A DNA stretch of 64,000 bases from NCBI GenBank assembly GCA_030770545.1, contig CM061090.1, positions 13,025,501 through 13,089,500 on the forward strand, given 5' to 3'. Below the pieces are notes generated by a model. It was not told where the DNA came from, did no database searches, and saw nothing but the letters and a program-made list of their open reading frames with translations. The translations under genes were made by a program, and so were the position numbers. This document shows, piece after piece, positions 14,923-30,062 of the stretch (positions are counted from its first letter, which is position 1; every line of letters begins with the position of its first letter). This DNA is from Macropodus opercularis (taxonomy: Eukaryota; Chordata; Actinopteri; Anabantiformes; Osphronemidae).

Positions 14923-14937
14923 GGGGGGGGGGGGGGG
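14923..14937 (+). repeat. Poly-G run (15 G)
   Basis: Fifteen consecutive G residues within a purine-rich stretch. Such a run could fold into a G-quadruplex and is also a common place for assembly length error. Confidence 0.95.
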
Positions 14938-15296
14938 ACAAGGGAGACTGGCGAGACCAATTCAGACCAAGAAGCTGGAAGAGAGGCTATTTATGCTGCA
15001 TCTTTAAAACAGGTGAGTCATCTCTGCTCTTATTCCCCAAAAGACAAAGGAAAGAGAAAGGAATGCGGCTAAAGATATATGTGGAGTCAGACAGCTCCAG
15101 GTAGGAACAGTGGGTTTGTTATGGCCCCATGAAGGGTGGCGTTATTGTTGAAAAATCTTTGGAGACTTAACAACTGTGCAATATGAGGAGATTTTATTAA
15201 GAGACTAAATATTAATAAATAACGCATCAGCCTTTCCACAGCTAGCGGGATATAAGCACGATATTTTGCCACAGTGATTAATTGCGAGCTTGTACT

Positions 15297-15328
15297 TAAT
15301 TTAGTGTAACAATACGGACACTAAATTA
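15297..15328. repeat. Small perfect hairpin
   Basis: TAATTTAGTGT at 15,297-15,307 is the exact reverse complement of ACACTAAATTA at 15,318-15,328, with a 10-base loop. The surroundings are AT-rich. It may be the remnant of a DNA-transposon end or chance palindromy. No target-site duplication was found. Confidence 0.7.
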
Positions 15329-16888
15329 GCTGCCAAAGCAACTTAGCAAGGCACAGTTTTAAAAAGTTTCTAAATAAAATGAGTCTAATGGAGGACAACT
15401 TCAGCAAAAACACGATTAGAGTGGCCGAAAAAAAAAAAAAGCAGCAGCTACTCAGGAGACGCCTGCAGGGAGAGAAGCAGAGAGAAAGAAGAACAACTGC
15501 CTTAGAAAATCAACTTTCCTCAAAAAAAGGGAAGCCTGTAGAAGCAGAGGTGACGTCTGGTGGGAGCTGGCTCCATAGGACAGGAGATTGGTCTGGACAC
15601 CACCAGCACTCAGAGCGCATGGACTGTGAAGCCTTCAGGATACGGTGAGGCTCATCTTCAGATGCATAGCATGCAGTTAGTGTAGACCAGCCTAGAAGTT
15701 AACCCTGCGTAAGCACCACACCTCGAGACGGCGCCGTAATAAATATCATTACAAGTCTGAAAACAACAGGTTCAGCCACTAAATGAAGACACAGTGGAAA
15801 ATGCGTCCTTGCAATCAGTCCTCAGTGAGTTTGGATCAGCTCTGCCGACGGTGCCGCTCGTCTTCCTGATCCTGCTACAATAACACGAGCATCAGATTAC
15901 GCTGTCATTATACCAAGAAGTGGAATCTTCTCTTGCCGCTGACTCAGTGACCTTCCGTCCACAGTCTTGAACAGCAGGGTCTCCATTAGTTCCTACTGAG
16001 GCTGAAAACCCATCTATTTGAGAAACGCCTCACGTTGCACTCTGCCCTACTCTGCTCCTATCCCGGTAAAGAACCCGTTCTGTGCCTGCTCTTAGCTCGT
16101 ATTTCTTGTCTCGATGCTGGTTTTTGTCACAATTACTTGAGGGTAGAAATGAAATATTGTCAGGTCAGTCGAGCTCTCTGACCCTCACCCTCGGTACCGG
16201 CTGGGTGAAGTCGTGGAGACATGTAATTAAATTCTGCTGTTGCCAACAGTTTGAGGTAATCTGATAAATATTTGAAACATTCACCGCAGTCCTTTAACTT
16301 TTAGAAAGGATAAGGGGGGCCGCCAACAGTGGGGGGTGTTTCTCTCAATGGAAAAAGCCTGTTTCTACATCTGTGACAAAGAGGACAAGTTGCATGGTTT
16401 GCTCCATCCAGTTAACTTGTTGCTGTCTGGTAATAAACAGTCCAATCCATCACAATGGGCAGAGTCCCATCCTCTCTGATATTGAGAAAGTACGGCGAGA
16501 CGCACGTACATGTGCAGATTACTCAGCCTGTTGTCTGAGGTCAGACGAAGAGAAACATTAATGAAAGGAACTTTAGAGGGATTTAGGATAATGGCTCAGA
16601 GGGGGATGCCCCTAAAAGTAGGGCTGATTTCCACAGAGGCTGCACTGAAGGCATGAAAGGACGTCCACTGCTTTTAGGCTTTTCGGCTAATACTTTAGAC
16701 GCCTGCATTGCTTTTAGTCTCTGTCTTGGATTTGTCACTATTGGAGAGATAATTATACTCAATTTCTACATTGTAGGTCATTATCGCATCACTGGCCTCA
16801 ATCGCATCTGAACGTCCAGTCCCAGCGTTTAACACGGAGACAGCAAAAGTAAAGGCTGCTGGACAGAATGTTCTCATTCAGCGCAGGA

Positions 16889-16893
<5 letters not shown>

Positions 16894-16930
<37 letters not shown>
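16894..16930. repeat. (CA)n microsatellite
   Basis: About 18 CA units directly after a GCGCGC stretch. Confidence 0.97.
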
Positions 16931-16933
<3 letters not shown>

Positions 16934-19900
16934 CCATGCTGTTCAGCTAAACACCAGGAACTGCTGAACCACCGAGTCCACAGGCTGGAGGAAGAACATT
17001 AACAATGGGCTGACTCTCTGCACGGAGCAACCAGCAGAGTATGACTCATCCAAATGGAGCTCATGCCGCCAACGGAGCAGCAAAACACCCTTTAACATCT
17101 TGGGGTGAGCTCACACCAGATGCTTCCCTCACTGCTCCCGTTCCCTTCAATCACTGTGCTGCGTCACCCAAAGCCGCCACGTACGCGAACCCTTGATCCG
17201 CTTCAGTTGTTGCCGATCCTGGGTCAAAAGCTAATCGCTGGTCCCTGCCGTTGTTATTCCCTGCGTCTCTCCTTCTGGGTTCTTCCCGAAATTACCATTC
17301 CTGTCTAGGATTCATCAAGCTAATCAGGTCAGAACTTCCTACGCCTCCAATGGTCCAATGCAAGAAGTCAGACCCACGAGTCAAGGGGAAGGTCGAGGAT
17401 AATTTATACGTCTGCTGATGAAATGCAACAGATCAGAGACGCTGGTAGCAGGAGACACAAACCACATGCACCAGCGATAAAACCTGCGCCGCTTGCTCAA
17501 ACATGGTGGTTTCCAAATTACCTGATGTGTTTAAGGTCAAGACATTGTTTAACTGTCATTATGGAAATGGCTTGTTTTTCTCCTTTATTGACTCCTGGGA
17601 GAAGAGGGAAAGAAATGGAAAAAAGCATCCTTGTCTTGTCGTTACCCATAAACCAATTAGTTCTGCTGGCAGATCAGATATGAGTGGCTATTAAGTCTGC
17701 AGTTGGAAATCAATGATTCAATTAGCGAGTATTTCGATGTTGGCACCAAGCACGTGTAGCAGGTCCAAACAGTTTCTAAAGATACGGGTGTTAACAGGCT
17801 GAAAATACGAGGACACACACAGACACGTTGTAGACGGATGCGTAGAAACACTCACAATGTGGCGCAGTGACAACGCCACAATCCCAACTCAGGTGTGTGG
17901 AAGACATTAAATGCTCGACTGATTTACAGTTTATCCCATAGCAGATTCGCCCAAACCCGACAAGACTGGTGGGAAACGTTATGTCCAGGTCGATAGATAT
18001 TCTGGGGTTTTCTTAGGTTGGGGTTCTCAAGGACACGCGTCCTAAATCTGCTCCAGCCTCGTCCTGGGCGATAATTAAATCACTGCCAAGCCTAAATACT
18101 GGAATAGTTTCCAAAATGCATGTCAAGCAGTGGATGATTGAGCACATCACAGACGCTGCAGTGCGCACAGCAGGCTCCCTGTTCTTCAGGGGATTCCCTT
18201 TATTTTCCAATATTTTGACAAACCTTATCTCTCCTCAGTCTCTCGCACACACAAGCGAGACGCTCCGTCGAATTTTGAAGAGGGAGGATATCAAACGAAT
18301 CCGTAACTGGCTTGTGCTCTCAATCAAACCCGCCCTTATCAATCTAAACCGCGTGGAGGGCATTTGTGGAGCTACAGCACGAGAGGCAAGACTCAACGGG
18401 TTTCAAGCGGAAAAATTTAATACATAATCTCAGCTGATTGCGTTAGTCGGGCTCTTGTCAACTGAACTATGTGAACACAAATCAGCAATTTGGAAAAATG
18501 ACAATATACTGGACCAAGCATGAAGCGTTAATCATGAGCAGTAGAATCCATGGCGCTGGTCAAGAGCATTGCATTAACATGGTTCAGGACACGAGCGACG
18601 GACGTCACACAACCCACACATTGATGCTACTCATGCTGTGGTGTTCATAACAGGTACAAATTAGATAAAAGCTTTAATAAACGTGTGAGACGGGATCTGA
18701 ATGTGTCCAGATATCGCCTCCCCCCACGAAGAGCAAAGCGCCTAAACACAGGCTGTAGCAAAGTGCATGCGATCCTGTGGTTATATTTAGAGTTTTACTT
18801 TAATTAAAATGTGAAAATCATCAAGATGCCTGCCTTGGTAGTTCTATCTGACTCGTTCTGCTGACGTAAAGCCTCAGCTTCAGCTGAATGCGTTTTGTAA
18901 TGAGGATTGTGTTGCAGCAAGGCATCCATTACCTCAGGCAACCCTGTGGTAATGACAGCACATGAACACGGCAGCGGCGTATTGCCTTTATCGCGTGGAA
19001 ATGGCCACGGTGACCCCATGAAAGAGAGGCTTTCTGGAGCAATTTTGGCAGATTTCATAGCTAAAAAAGGTATTTTTTTCCAAATCCTGGAAAGCAAACA
19101 TGTTAAATATGGAAGGTTTTCTCCACAAAGCGTTTAAATATGCATCACTGTTTGATGCTCGGCCCAGTACCCACTGGATGAAGACCCCTCGGTGCTGAAT
19201 CTAGCTAATTTGACAAGTGTTCCCTGATTACTGCCTCAGATCCCCCACTGAGGTTATTTATCACCCACAGAGGCAGACATGCAAGCGCTCGCAACAGCTC
19301 AGAGGAATATTTGCATACACACCCACTCGCACACTTCTCCCATGCTCTCGCCACTCACGTTGCCCACCTGGCACTGCAGCGTAACAGATGGGGGACGTCT
19401 ATGAGCCAGAGTCAAGCCTGACAGTCGCTGTCCTGCTGTGTGTGCACGCGACAAGGGCCGCTCACCGCGAACCGCGCTCCGTGTGCCCGATTTGCCAACA
19501 GTCAGTTTACCATTTCACTTTGCCAGGGGTTCAAGCCTGTCAGCGTGCAAACCACAATACACAAATAGATGGAAAAGTAAGAGACGAGCAAAGAAAACTC
19601 AGCTGAATGATTTTATGTCAGCAAACTTGTATTAAAAATGCAAACCTCACCTCAGGCTCAACACACGAGAGGCCTTTTGCAGATGCGTCCTTTGATCTTT
19701 AACATTATTTTATAGATGCTTGTCTCTCCATTATATTACTCGGTTGTCAGATTCCACAGTTATTAAATATCTCGCATTTATTGGTTTTAATATTAGCTTG
19801 TAAACAAGTCGTTTTTCTCATTTAGATCTGTGTCATTACTGCAACGTGTCAAAATATCAACTTAAAATAGAAAAACTGAACTTTCATAGATTTTTTTTCT

Positions 19901-20943
19901 TTCATTTAAGTCCGTGTTGCAAGAAATAATTGTCCTCCAAACATCATGTTTTCTATTCAGTCATTGCGTTAAAAGCATCTTTACTGTGTGTTGTTTGACT
20001 GAAGAACAGGTGAGTTGTTCTGATAAGGCCCATTATTTTTCTTTTCCCCCCCACAATAAACAACCTTGACCATTATATTCATTGCTTTGAAAAAATGAGC
20101 GGTTACCATTTTCATCATAGAAATAATAATTCACTGTGGCAGCCTTCAGGGGCGTTTAATATTCTCTCACCGTTTCCCCACATACACTGTTTCACTCGGC
20201 TTTATCGATTGATTTCACGCACGCCGTTGCATCAAACTCACATTTATATTGCTTTGATGAATAAAAGCTTGGATGTTGGCCAAGCTTTACACCAATCCTC
20301 TTTTTTCAAACTGTACTCTAATCCTCCCAATTTAATCAATTAAAAAGAAAACTACTAACTTAACATAAGAGCAAGAGATACTGATAAGTTAACGTTAAAG
20401 TTTGAATTTAGGAATGAAGCTTATTATTCTATGAGACTCAAACTTAATCCAATCCACCAACCTCCAGGTTCTAGGCCTATTTTAAATGAACCTATTTACC
20501 TTCTCATACTGGTTCGACTCAACCTTCAGAAGGAAAAGTCTCTATACTGGAGCCAAGCTGCTCCATTAGATTCATCCACAGAAGCTTAGATCTACACTAG
20601 TTCACATTGTGAAGCATGTTCATATTTAGAGTTCGTCACTTATATTACAATCACTGTATGTGTGAAGCATCAACACTTGTTGATCAATTTAGTTTTTTGG
20701 GGGCGAAACCGTTCATTCAAGGGCCGTTACTGAACCATTTACCTGCTAGCGTAAGCTGCACCGTGTCCAAGCGCCTCCAGCCTCCTTTAAGTCATGTTCA
20801 CACCCTATCAGCTGTCTGGGAACAACAGGAAAACACTTTATTCAAGCTTTACTGTAAAAAGCCTGAACAGCTACTACAATCATACAGGTCGTTTGCCATA
20901 CGGATCAGAAATATGATAACAGACAACAGCTGAGAGGTGAGCA

Positions 20944-20959
20944 ACACACACACACACAC
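20944..20959. repeat. Short (CA)n microsatellite
   Basis: About eight CA units. Confidence 0.9.
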
Positions 20960-23900
20960 CTTCGAACGGCGCTGTATTCTCGGTTCAGGAGGTCAAGGCA
21001 GGACCCAGCTGGCAGAGCTGGGGTGTGTATGTTTTGCATAACGTCAGCTGAGGGAGAACAGTTTTCATTTTGCATTTTGGAGAGTGGGACTGTTTCTGTG
21101 AATTTCTAAAAGACACAAGGGTTTTCTCCGTTTTTCGGTCCACGGTGTGTTGTGTTTGCATAATGTTGCATAATGAGGGGCCGAGGGCGTGTTCCTGCCT
21201 CTGACTGGAATTTCATTCCTCCTGGTGCGTGCAGGTGTGTGTGTGGTGCATTATTTAAAGAAGGGATTAGAACCACCAGAGACCCAACACCTGATTAATG
21301 CAGAGAGATGGACTGGAAAGAGGATTTGAGTCAATTGCTTTCAACACACACAATTTATAACACAGACAAGGATGCTATTAAATATAAATACAAAAATAAC
21401 TGTACAACCCTCTTATGCAATCGAGTAGCTCACGCACAGACGCTTCCGTGGAGATCACACAGTAGGAATCTAAAGCTTCCGTGTCTGCACTGACATTTGA
21501 AAAACAAGACGAAAAACCAAGTGACAAATAATGAGACAAAAACATCAGAGAAAAGAAGGAAAGAAGAAAAAACTACAAAATATTACAAGAATCGGCAGCA
21601 CTGACGGTAAACAACAGCAACAAAGATCTCAGCGGAGACGGGAATAACTCTACATTCATTTCTAGATCTACTGTAGTCTTACACTGAAACGGTTCAAAAA
21701 AAAGGCTTCGTTATTCTGAATCGTTGTCTGTCGCAGTGCGATGCATGTTTTGTTTCACCTCATGAGGTAAAAATAAGACTGTGGGGAAGACATTTACGTT
21801 CAGAGTGATAATAGAATATAAAAACACACTGCCTCCAGGTATACAGCGCGTGTCGCGGCCCACTGGCTGCAGTAACGTTCAAATCAAAGCAGAATTTAGA
21901 GAAAGGTCAAGGATACGCTGGACGTGCCACTACATCAGCACACTGACACGCATGCAGAGCTGTGGCTCGATTCCCTTACTGTGAGCGGCTGCAGCAGCAG
22001 AGAGAGGACAGTTGCCATCAGCTTATTTTAGGTGTCTCTTTACATATTATTTGAAAATTGAACTGGAAAAGTAGCCAAAACAGCAACGCAGCAAGAGATT
22101 GTCCCCCGTTGCCACATACTCGTATTGGTTAGACAAAACGTTGGGTTTTCTGAGGAGTTTCCCCAAATTAAATCATGTGTGGGAGTGTTTTTGTGAGACT
22201 GGCATCCAAACGCTTCCCTGCTGACAAGTCCTACTTTGTCCCGCAACGTCACATGGTGTCAGAGCAGGAGGAGGGAAGATCAACGATGTAACTAACCAAT
22301 GTTAGTGGCAGTCACTGGTGCGTTTCCTGTTTTAGGGCCCTATAGCTAAATAAAACTGGAATCCGAGAACAAAAACCAACCTGAGACCATACACAGTACA
22401 TTTGCTCCTAAGACACCACCCATCATACACTTAAAATGAGAACAGATCAAGTGTCAATCTCAACAGCGTGTGTGTAAATGTGCACTTCTGTTTGATGCCA
22501 ATTGTGTCACGTTGCCCTTTACCACAACATTCAAACCCAGCTCATCTCCAAACAAAACAACCGCCAACTCTCCCACACTCACTTCCATTATTTCTCAGGT
22601 TTATGTAAATGTCTTCTTTGGGTCTGTTCATGCAGCGCGAAGGCAAAGGTTTCGCATCTGTACGGCTAATCAGCATGAAATAGCTTGTTAGCTCCTAATC
22701 TGATTGCATCTCGCCTCAAAAGGCCAAAACAGATAAATCCAAACACGCAGCTCTCCAGCTCCTCAGCTCCGTGTGTTTGCATTTCTATTCCTGACGCGGC
22801 GTTTTGAATATCTGAGGAGATGTAAAGCAGAAACCCAGGGAGCATCAGCGCGGCATGAAGCGACTTAACGCCTGCTTTCTGCAGCAGATACAGACTGGTA
22901 AACGCTGATTAGGTGCCAGCTTTCCAAACAGAAAACTAATGCTCCTTAAAGCCGTGGAAGACGGGAGAAGATGGCCGATCAGACGGAGTTTAAAACGACT
23001 CCTCACATGTTGAAAGCAAACAAACATAACGTGTCTATAAACTTTCAAGGCTTCTATTCTACTGGGGATGATGCAGGCTGATACATGATCAACAGTGAGA
23101 TTTGTCATTCGGCTTAAAACTGTTACTAAACCCTACAGCACCCGTCGTATCCCCAACTCCCTCAGTGCTCGGTACTGTGTGACCTGAGTCGGATCGGAAC
23201 CACAGCACTGAAACGCAGAAGATGTGGCCAGAAACACTAATCGCCCTCTTTTTGTCATCCCAGCCACACGTACAGCTGAAAGGAAATCATCATCAAATTG
23301 CTTCACATTTCTTGGAATAAGAGTAGATCAGAGCTGCTGGATTTAAAGTCGTCACCAGGAATGTCCTCAGCAAACACGACACCAGACACACGCTGACATT
23401 TACTCACTGTTACTTGTGAAAATGCCAGAAAGAGCTACAGTACATGGCCCAGTTGGGTTTCAGAGGAAGTTTCTTCAGCGTAGCGTACGTGTCAATGTTC
23501 ACTAAAAACAAGGCTCCAGGGACTAGAAGCAGAATCGTTTCCATTAGTGACTGTTGCCTGTTCAATCAGTTTTGCTTGGTTTAATTTTCTCTGCTATTTC
23601 TTGCCAGATTGTAAATATAAGCTTATTATTATATTACTCCACTCTTTTTCAGGCTAATCTGTTCTTTGAGTGTTGCTCATCGCACCAGTGGTTTCATTTC
23701 TTTGTCAGGATGTTTGTCTAATGCTTCACATTAACTTTGCTTCCTTATTTTAGTTTAATGACATATCTTCGGTCGATGTTAAAGTCTTAAAGTGCTTAGA
23801 GAAGACTGTAGATGACTCTACCGGCCTGGATGCCAGGTAAAAAGCCATCTGGCTTCAAGGTCGGAGTACATGTACCTCTGTCAAGCTAGATGCAGTCAAG

Positions 23901-26900
23901 GCCGATACATTGACCAGACAAAAAGGCACAAGCTGAGATAAATGAGCCAGAACTGGAATAAGTCCGGCTTGTTAAAGTAGATCTGTCCAGCTACGCCACC
24001 GTCACCACCACCACAGTGGTAATGAGGTTGGACCTTTGATTTCCTGATTAAAGAGTTGACACGTTTAGCGAGATCACTCACTCATTGACTGCTTAATGTG
24101 AAACTGGTTATGTTGCACCATAGCGCAGATGCAGATACTTTTTTTTTTTTTAATGCCATTGCTCATTGTTGTCTCGTTCGTTTTACCCATGGACGGTTCC
24201 ATGTGGAGAGGACACTGCAAATTTATTATTAAAATATGGACTCGCCAGGGGACGAAACAACCGAACAAGGTTAAAACAGCAGTTTCTCACATGAAGTTGG
24301 CCCCAAAACACAAACAACTTGTCAGCATCCATTAGATCACCCTCTGTGGATTAGATCTGCTCAGTCCTCAACATTGTGCATTCAGCACTGTTGTCACGTA
24401 CTGTCCACAGCCTGGCAGGCGAATCCCACGACGTACTATGATTAGGTGGTAATAAAGTGCTTCCTGTAGACATGAGCATCAGATTCCCTACAGAGGAACA
24501 TGGAAATTGACGAGTGCTTCACAACGATAGGTTAGCAGTGATTAGATAATATTTAATATCCATCACGTGAAGAGACAGGTCAGTGCGAACTGCTGTTGAA
24601 TAAATGGTTGTGGAGCAGAAATCATTTCCGATTTTCTCATTTACGGCACAACACAGAATGATGCGTTTCCAGATTAATCTCAAGAAAAACTTGGTCAAGT
24701 AAATGTCAGGTCAATGGCTGTTCAATACCTAGATCAGCTGTGACGGCAGTAAAAGGGTCGATGCTTGGCCACAAAAGTATTAAGTTATTACAATTATGAA
24801 ACTGAACTAAAGTCAATACTACAGAGGTTGTGGCAAAAAAAGTTTTATAGTGACTGGAATCAACTTTTTACTGCATTTCAAAGTCATCATCTAACTACAG
24901 TCAAACATACTTTGTGATTTTTGTTCGTTCACCAGGAACAAAACATAAATAAATAAATGTACTTAACGTAGGACTTGGTTTTTAGAGACCACCACAACTT
25001 CTCCTTCCCTCAGAGCCGCCATCATACACAGGATCTGCCCTATTCATCACTCACCTCCAATCAATGTTCTCCTGCCACAATATTCTCCCAATCCATCTGA
25101 TTGAGCGGGATGAGGTGGTTTTGTGTGATTGCTTCAGTTAATCAGTGTCATTACAGCCAGTCTGGCTGATGCTCATCATGCCACAATCAACCTCTCCTCA
25201 CAGTCTCCTGTCAATCTGTTCCTGCTGTAGATTCCTCCATCACATCCCCTTCTTTCGGTTGATCGCACAAGACCATAAATTCATAAGCTACAAGAAGACA
25301 TAACATCACAATCCAACGCCTTAAGTTTGAACCTGTAGATTCAAGGCCAACCTTGAATCGCCTGGTAAACTCAATTTATTCCAACTAGAGACACGAAGCA
25401 CAGTAAATCCTGCACAGTTGATTTCTTTACTTAGAACCAGATCTTAAAACTGCTCTAGGTAATGATAAATGTCAGCCACAAAAATGTTTTGTGTTTCACT
25501 GATGTTGAGAAACACGGTGGTAGTAGAAGTTGACTTTTTCCTCTGCACAATCTCCCACAGTTTGTCCATCTACGTTGCTCCAATAGGCCGCGCGTCTGGA
25601 CAAAGATGAGCGGTAACAGCAAATGGAGTCTGAAGTACAGTGATTTGTTAATGGCCCCGTATGACGGCGAACTTCAACTCTCCTAGAGGTGCTTAACACT
25701 CACAACCAGCAGGTCTGTGTTTATTCATACGGTGAGACACAGATTATCGTCTGCTTTCAGGAGGCTTGGGTAAGAGAGAGCTTCGGTCCCTACAGTGGTG
25801 CTGGTACGGTCACATATTTAGAAAAAAGAAACTAAAATCTGCTTTTGCTGCACTTTCATCTCATTTGTCTAATTTGATGCTCAACATCTGAAGCGACAAA
25901 AGCCTGAGTTTAGGGCTGAACCCTCGTCATTCCTTTCAATCGTTTACTCACACAGCCCCAAGGAGCCTTTTGCAGCTGAAACCTTTGTTTTCACATCGAC
26001 ATAAAACGTGCTCGGCTATCTCCCCCAGAAAGCGAGTCGTGAACTTGACTCCGTGTCCAACGCCTTCAGTTGAGAAGTGAATAAACAGTGTAAACGTCTC
26101 CCGTCAGCTTGGTCCTCAGGGCAGTCGCAGCTTGAGAAATATGCTGCCAGCTACTGCTGCCTTTCATGAAGTTAAATTGGATTTTATAGATTTTTTTGAT
26201 TTCATGATGGAGTGTCAGACAAATCCTAAGTGTATAACCACTTGATTTAAAAAGTGTTGATGCTGTATGTGGCTGCATTTCTTACTACGTTACAGACACA
26301 GGACGATCAGAAGCTTCGCAAAGGTAAACAAACCTCATCCATCTACTCTAAGACACTAACGTGCACTTTAGCAACACCATCACTAGCGCTGGGTATATTT
26401 TACACAATGCGTCCATAATAAAGGTCTTATGGAAACACAGAACATCAAATCAAACTGAAGTCTTCTTTTATTGCCCCTGTACAATGTTTCAAACAATGAT
26501 TAGAAGAACCGACAGAAAGGCTCTAAACAATTACTTAATTCTCAGACAGGGATGGAAGCAGAAACATTACCAGTAGACGAAGCCACACAAGGTAGCACAC
26601 GTAAAAAAAAAAACAACCAAAAGCACCTGAAATGTGTTCTAGGGTTAAATTGCTGCAGGTTGCTCTATAGCCTCAAAAGGCTCATCAGCACCTTCAACCC
26701 TGTTACAACCACTAACCGTCAAAAGAGATCAAATATGCTTTGATTAAGTTCACCTTGTCCAACTGGTTTAACTGATCTTGTTTAAAACAAAAAAGTAGTG
26801 AGATTTTTGACTTCTACTACCGATTTGCCTTGACGTCACGGGCAAATCTGTGTAAAGGTGGCACTGAGGCAGAAAGCTGCCCAGCATTTTTCCATCTAGT

Positions 26901-29900
26901 TACTGTAAAAGGGCCCATGCGACGTCCTGCCTGTAGTCATTTCAGTGTGAATACCTTTCAGCCCCTCACTGCAAGTTCACCGACGTTCCTCTGTGTGATG
27001 GATATTTTCTATTATCAGCTGAAGCTTTTTCACAGTTTGCAGCCCGAGGAGAAATTGTTACAGTCTGAGAACGTAAAATATTTTACCTATACTCAGTCAA
27101 GAAGGTTTTGTCTGTCAAATATTTGTATTGAAAATCTGTAAACTGGCTTTAATTTAAAAATCGCACACTAATGAAACACTGCAGTTATTCATAGAGGGCC
27201 TGGCTTTATGCATCATCTAACATTCACTCCAGTCATGGCCACGTTTTCCTCAACCTGAGCAAGACTCACTTTTAATACTCTGGTGCTAAAACAGTCCATC
27301 AAGAGCAGAACTTCATTCAAGTCCAGTTTCTACTATAAAGCAAATCTTTTAAAAAGACAAAACCATCAATATGACAGAGACCTTTTGAAGACTGAAGAAA
27401 AGAGACAAATGAAATGAATCAACTGCCGGATTTAGTGTTGACAACACGTTACAAAGAGAAAAATCTACACATGCAAATAAATGACAAACCTAAACGTTGC
27501 TAAGCCAGTCGGCTGCATGGATGCAAGTCAAACACAGATACGACCCACAAACCTCGACATGTGCATAACGTTGCACAAAGTGAGACAAGTGTGAAGAAAG
27601 CAAACATATTCATCAGCACAAGTTTATACGCAGGTACTACAAGGATTTTAAGGAAAGCGGTGCAGAAGGTACAACTGTGGAACCGACATCACGGTTTGAT
27701 TTTCCAGTCCACAGAAAGGATTACACACGGTCGTCTGTTAACCCGTCTGGGACCGACTCATTTCTCTGGCCTGCAGGATCAATGGGGGAAGTAATGACTT
27801 GCTACAGGCTTGTTTGAGCTCTCAGGTGTGTGTTCAGGGCACATGCTGTTTGCTGAGGGCTTATTGTATCACATTATCCTTAAATGCTCTTCAAGGTCCA
27901 CAAACCTCTGAAATGAAAAGTAATCAGGCTAAATGCACCTTATTGTCCCATCTTCCTTCACTTCTTAAACGCGGTTTTATTTTTCACACGCGGTTGCGAC
28001 GTTCTGTCCCCAACAGGCCGCTGTAGATAATGTGACACATGCCCTCCACTGCGTTCTGCACGGCTGATCACAAAACCAAGCAGCCAACGCTCATTGAGAT
28101 TCTGGTGCTGTGCTGTTTATTCTCAGTGGTGTCAGTCGTGAGTTTATAAATTATAAACAGGCCACAACAAAGAAAGAAGAAAGCCTACATTTAAAGTTAA
28201 GACAGAGCCTCAAGAAATCAGCTTAATGAAGTCAACACTATGCATCTATTGGTTTTATTGTTTTACCTTTGAGGGCACTTTTACGTCAAACTGATTTGTG
28301 GCCATTATGTGAGAAAAGAGCCTTCAGTTGATGCTAAAAGTTCACAATGTGCAACACAAAACAACATCAACAGCATCTCTGACCATCGATCCAGTGAGTG
28401 TGAGCCTTACCTTAAACCGCTTGGCCAGGTTCATTCATCCCAAAATGGCTGCTTGATGAACTGATGAGGAAAAGTCAAAATAAATAAGTCTTTAGATGTT
28501 TGTTTTAAATCAGGTTTAAACATGAAATGGAAGCAATTACTGGTAAATATTGCATCAAATCAAGTAACTACCCATGAAAATGTCAGCAAATACTGAATCA
28601 CAACAGGACTAACATAGAACATGAACCTAAAGGCTACACAAAGTCATTTAAAGCTAAACAAGTCATTGTTATGGACTAAAACCTCATTTTAAAAGGCCAC
28701 AGTGGGTGTTGGCAGAGTCGACGCATCAGTGACTACTGAACCGATGACTGTGATCCAATGCACAAACAGCGAACACACACTCGAAACAGAGCCAGTCACA
28801 GTAGACCTGCTGCTGCTCTGTGTCAGTGCTGACTCACCGTTTGTGTCTGATGACTCATGGTAAAGTTAAGGTCCTCGCTTTAGTTGAACTTCGTCACATC
28901 GCAGTTATACAACCTGATATAAAAAGCTTTGTTTGCTTTATCCTCAAGCTGCAGAACGTTTCCTCTCAAGCAGTTGTTACTGCTTGTAACGTGAATCTTC
29001 CCTTAGTTCTACCCTCTGGTTGCAGACACCTCGCAGCTGCGCCTCCTCTTGACCAAACATCTGACTCCTGGTTGATATGACTCTTGTAGACAAACGGCAG
29101 GAAGTGGAAGAAACCAAGCGAGTGTCCAGGACGGGGGTCGAGCCACTGACACTGAAGTTAAACTTTTTCTAAAGGTGAAGTTTAAAGTTAGTGTCTCTAT
29201 TAAGAGTGTCTGTGCACCTGTCGTCATGGTAACTGGTGGCAGGTAATACTCTACAGACACAGGACCTTTAAGTCCCCTTGTTTGCTCAGGTCTTTAACTT
29301 CTTTATGTCATATTCAGAAATTTTGAGACTTTGTATGAGAAGTCAGGTCTGAATAGGTTCTGCAGACGCCGTGTGACACGCTGCACCAGTTGGATGGTTG
29401 GTTGCCTGGGACGCCGAGCAGCATCGGTACCGGTCCGGATGCAGCGGATCCTGTGTCCTGGAGACAACGCGGCAGAGGAACAAGCACTTGCATGAGCATC
29501 ACGTACAGGCAGCAGTAGTTGCGAAGTCATTCAGACTTTTCCCCTCAGCTCCTTCCAGAAAAAACTCATGAATACTGAATTTAGATACGGTAGCAGTTTT
29601 GTCTCCAGGCCTCCTCCGAGTTTCCTGCTTTTTTCCGAGCAGAGACATGCACACGCCCGGAGGAGGATCTGACCGAGTCTCTGTTACAGCTTGGCTTGTG
29701 TGTGTGTGTCTACTTCTTTTCACTATCCCACCTAACTTTCTAAAAGCCTCCGTCTTACTTTCTGCTCTTTCATTTCACTGCTTGGGTCGTCTCCTTTGTG
29801 TCCCCTCAGGCTTTTGATTGAAAAATCACTGAAGTCAGCATCTGTTGATTGTGAAATGTGTGCGTGTGTTTATGCAGGTGGGAAAAGTCTGCTGTGAGAG

Positions 29901-30021
29901 CAGAGAGAAGGGAGAGACAGAGAGAGGGATCAAGTGTGCTTGAGACACAAAAAGTAAATTGCTTTAATCTTCCTCTTTGCAGTCTGAACAGGCTATTGTC
30001 TGGTTCAGCAGCCATAGGTGT

Positions 30022-30062
30022 CACACAGACACACACACAAACACACACACACACACACACAC
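30022..30062. repeat. Interrupted (CA)n microsatellite
   Basis: CA units broken by GA and AA interruptions in the first half and uniform in the second half. Confidence 0.95.

Noticed and set aside
15379..15648. Lys/Arg-rich 89-codon frame starting MSLMEDNFSKN
   Set aside because: Its composition is driven by A-rich and purine-rich DNA, including a 13-A run. There is no family resemblance and no splice or promoter support.
25338..25359. Perfect 9-bp inverted repeat (GATTCAAGG, 4-base loop)
   Set aside because: A stem this short is expected by chance several times in 64 kb.
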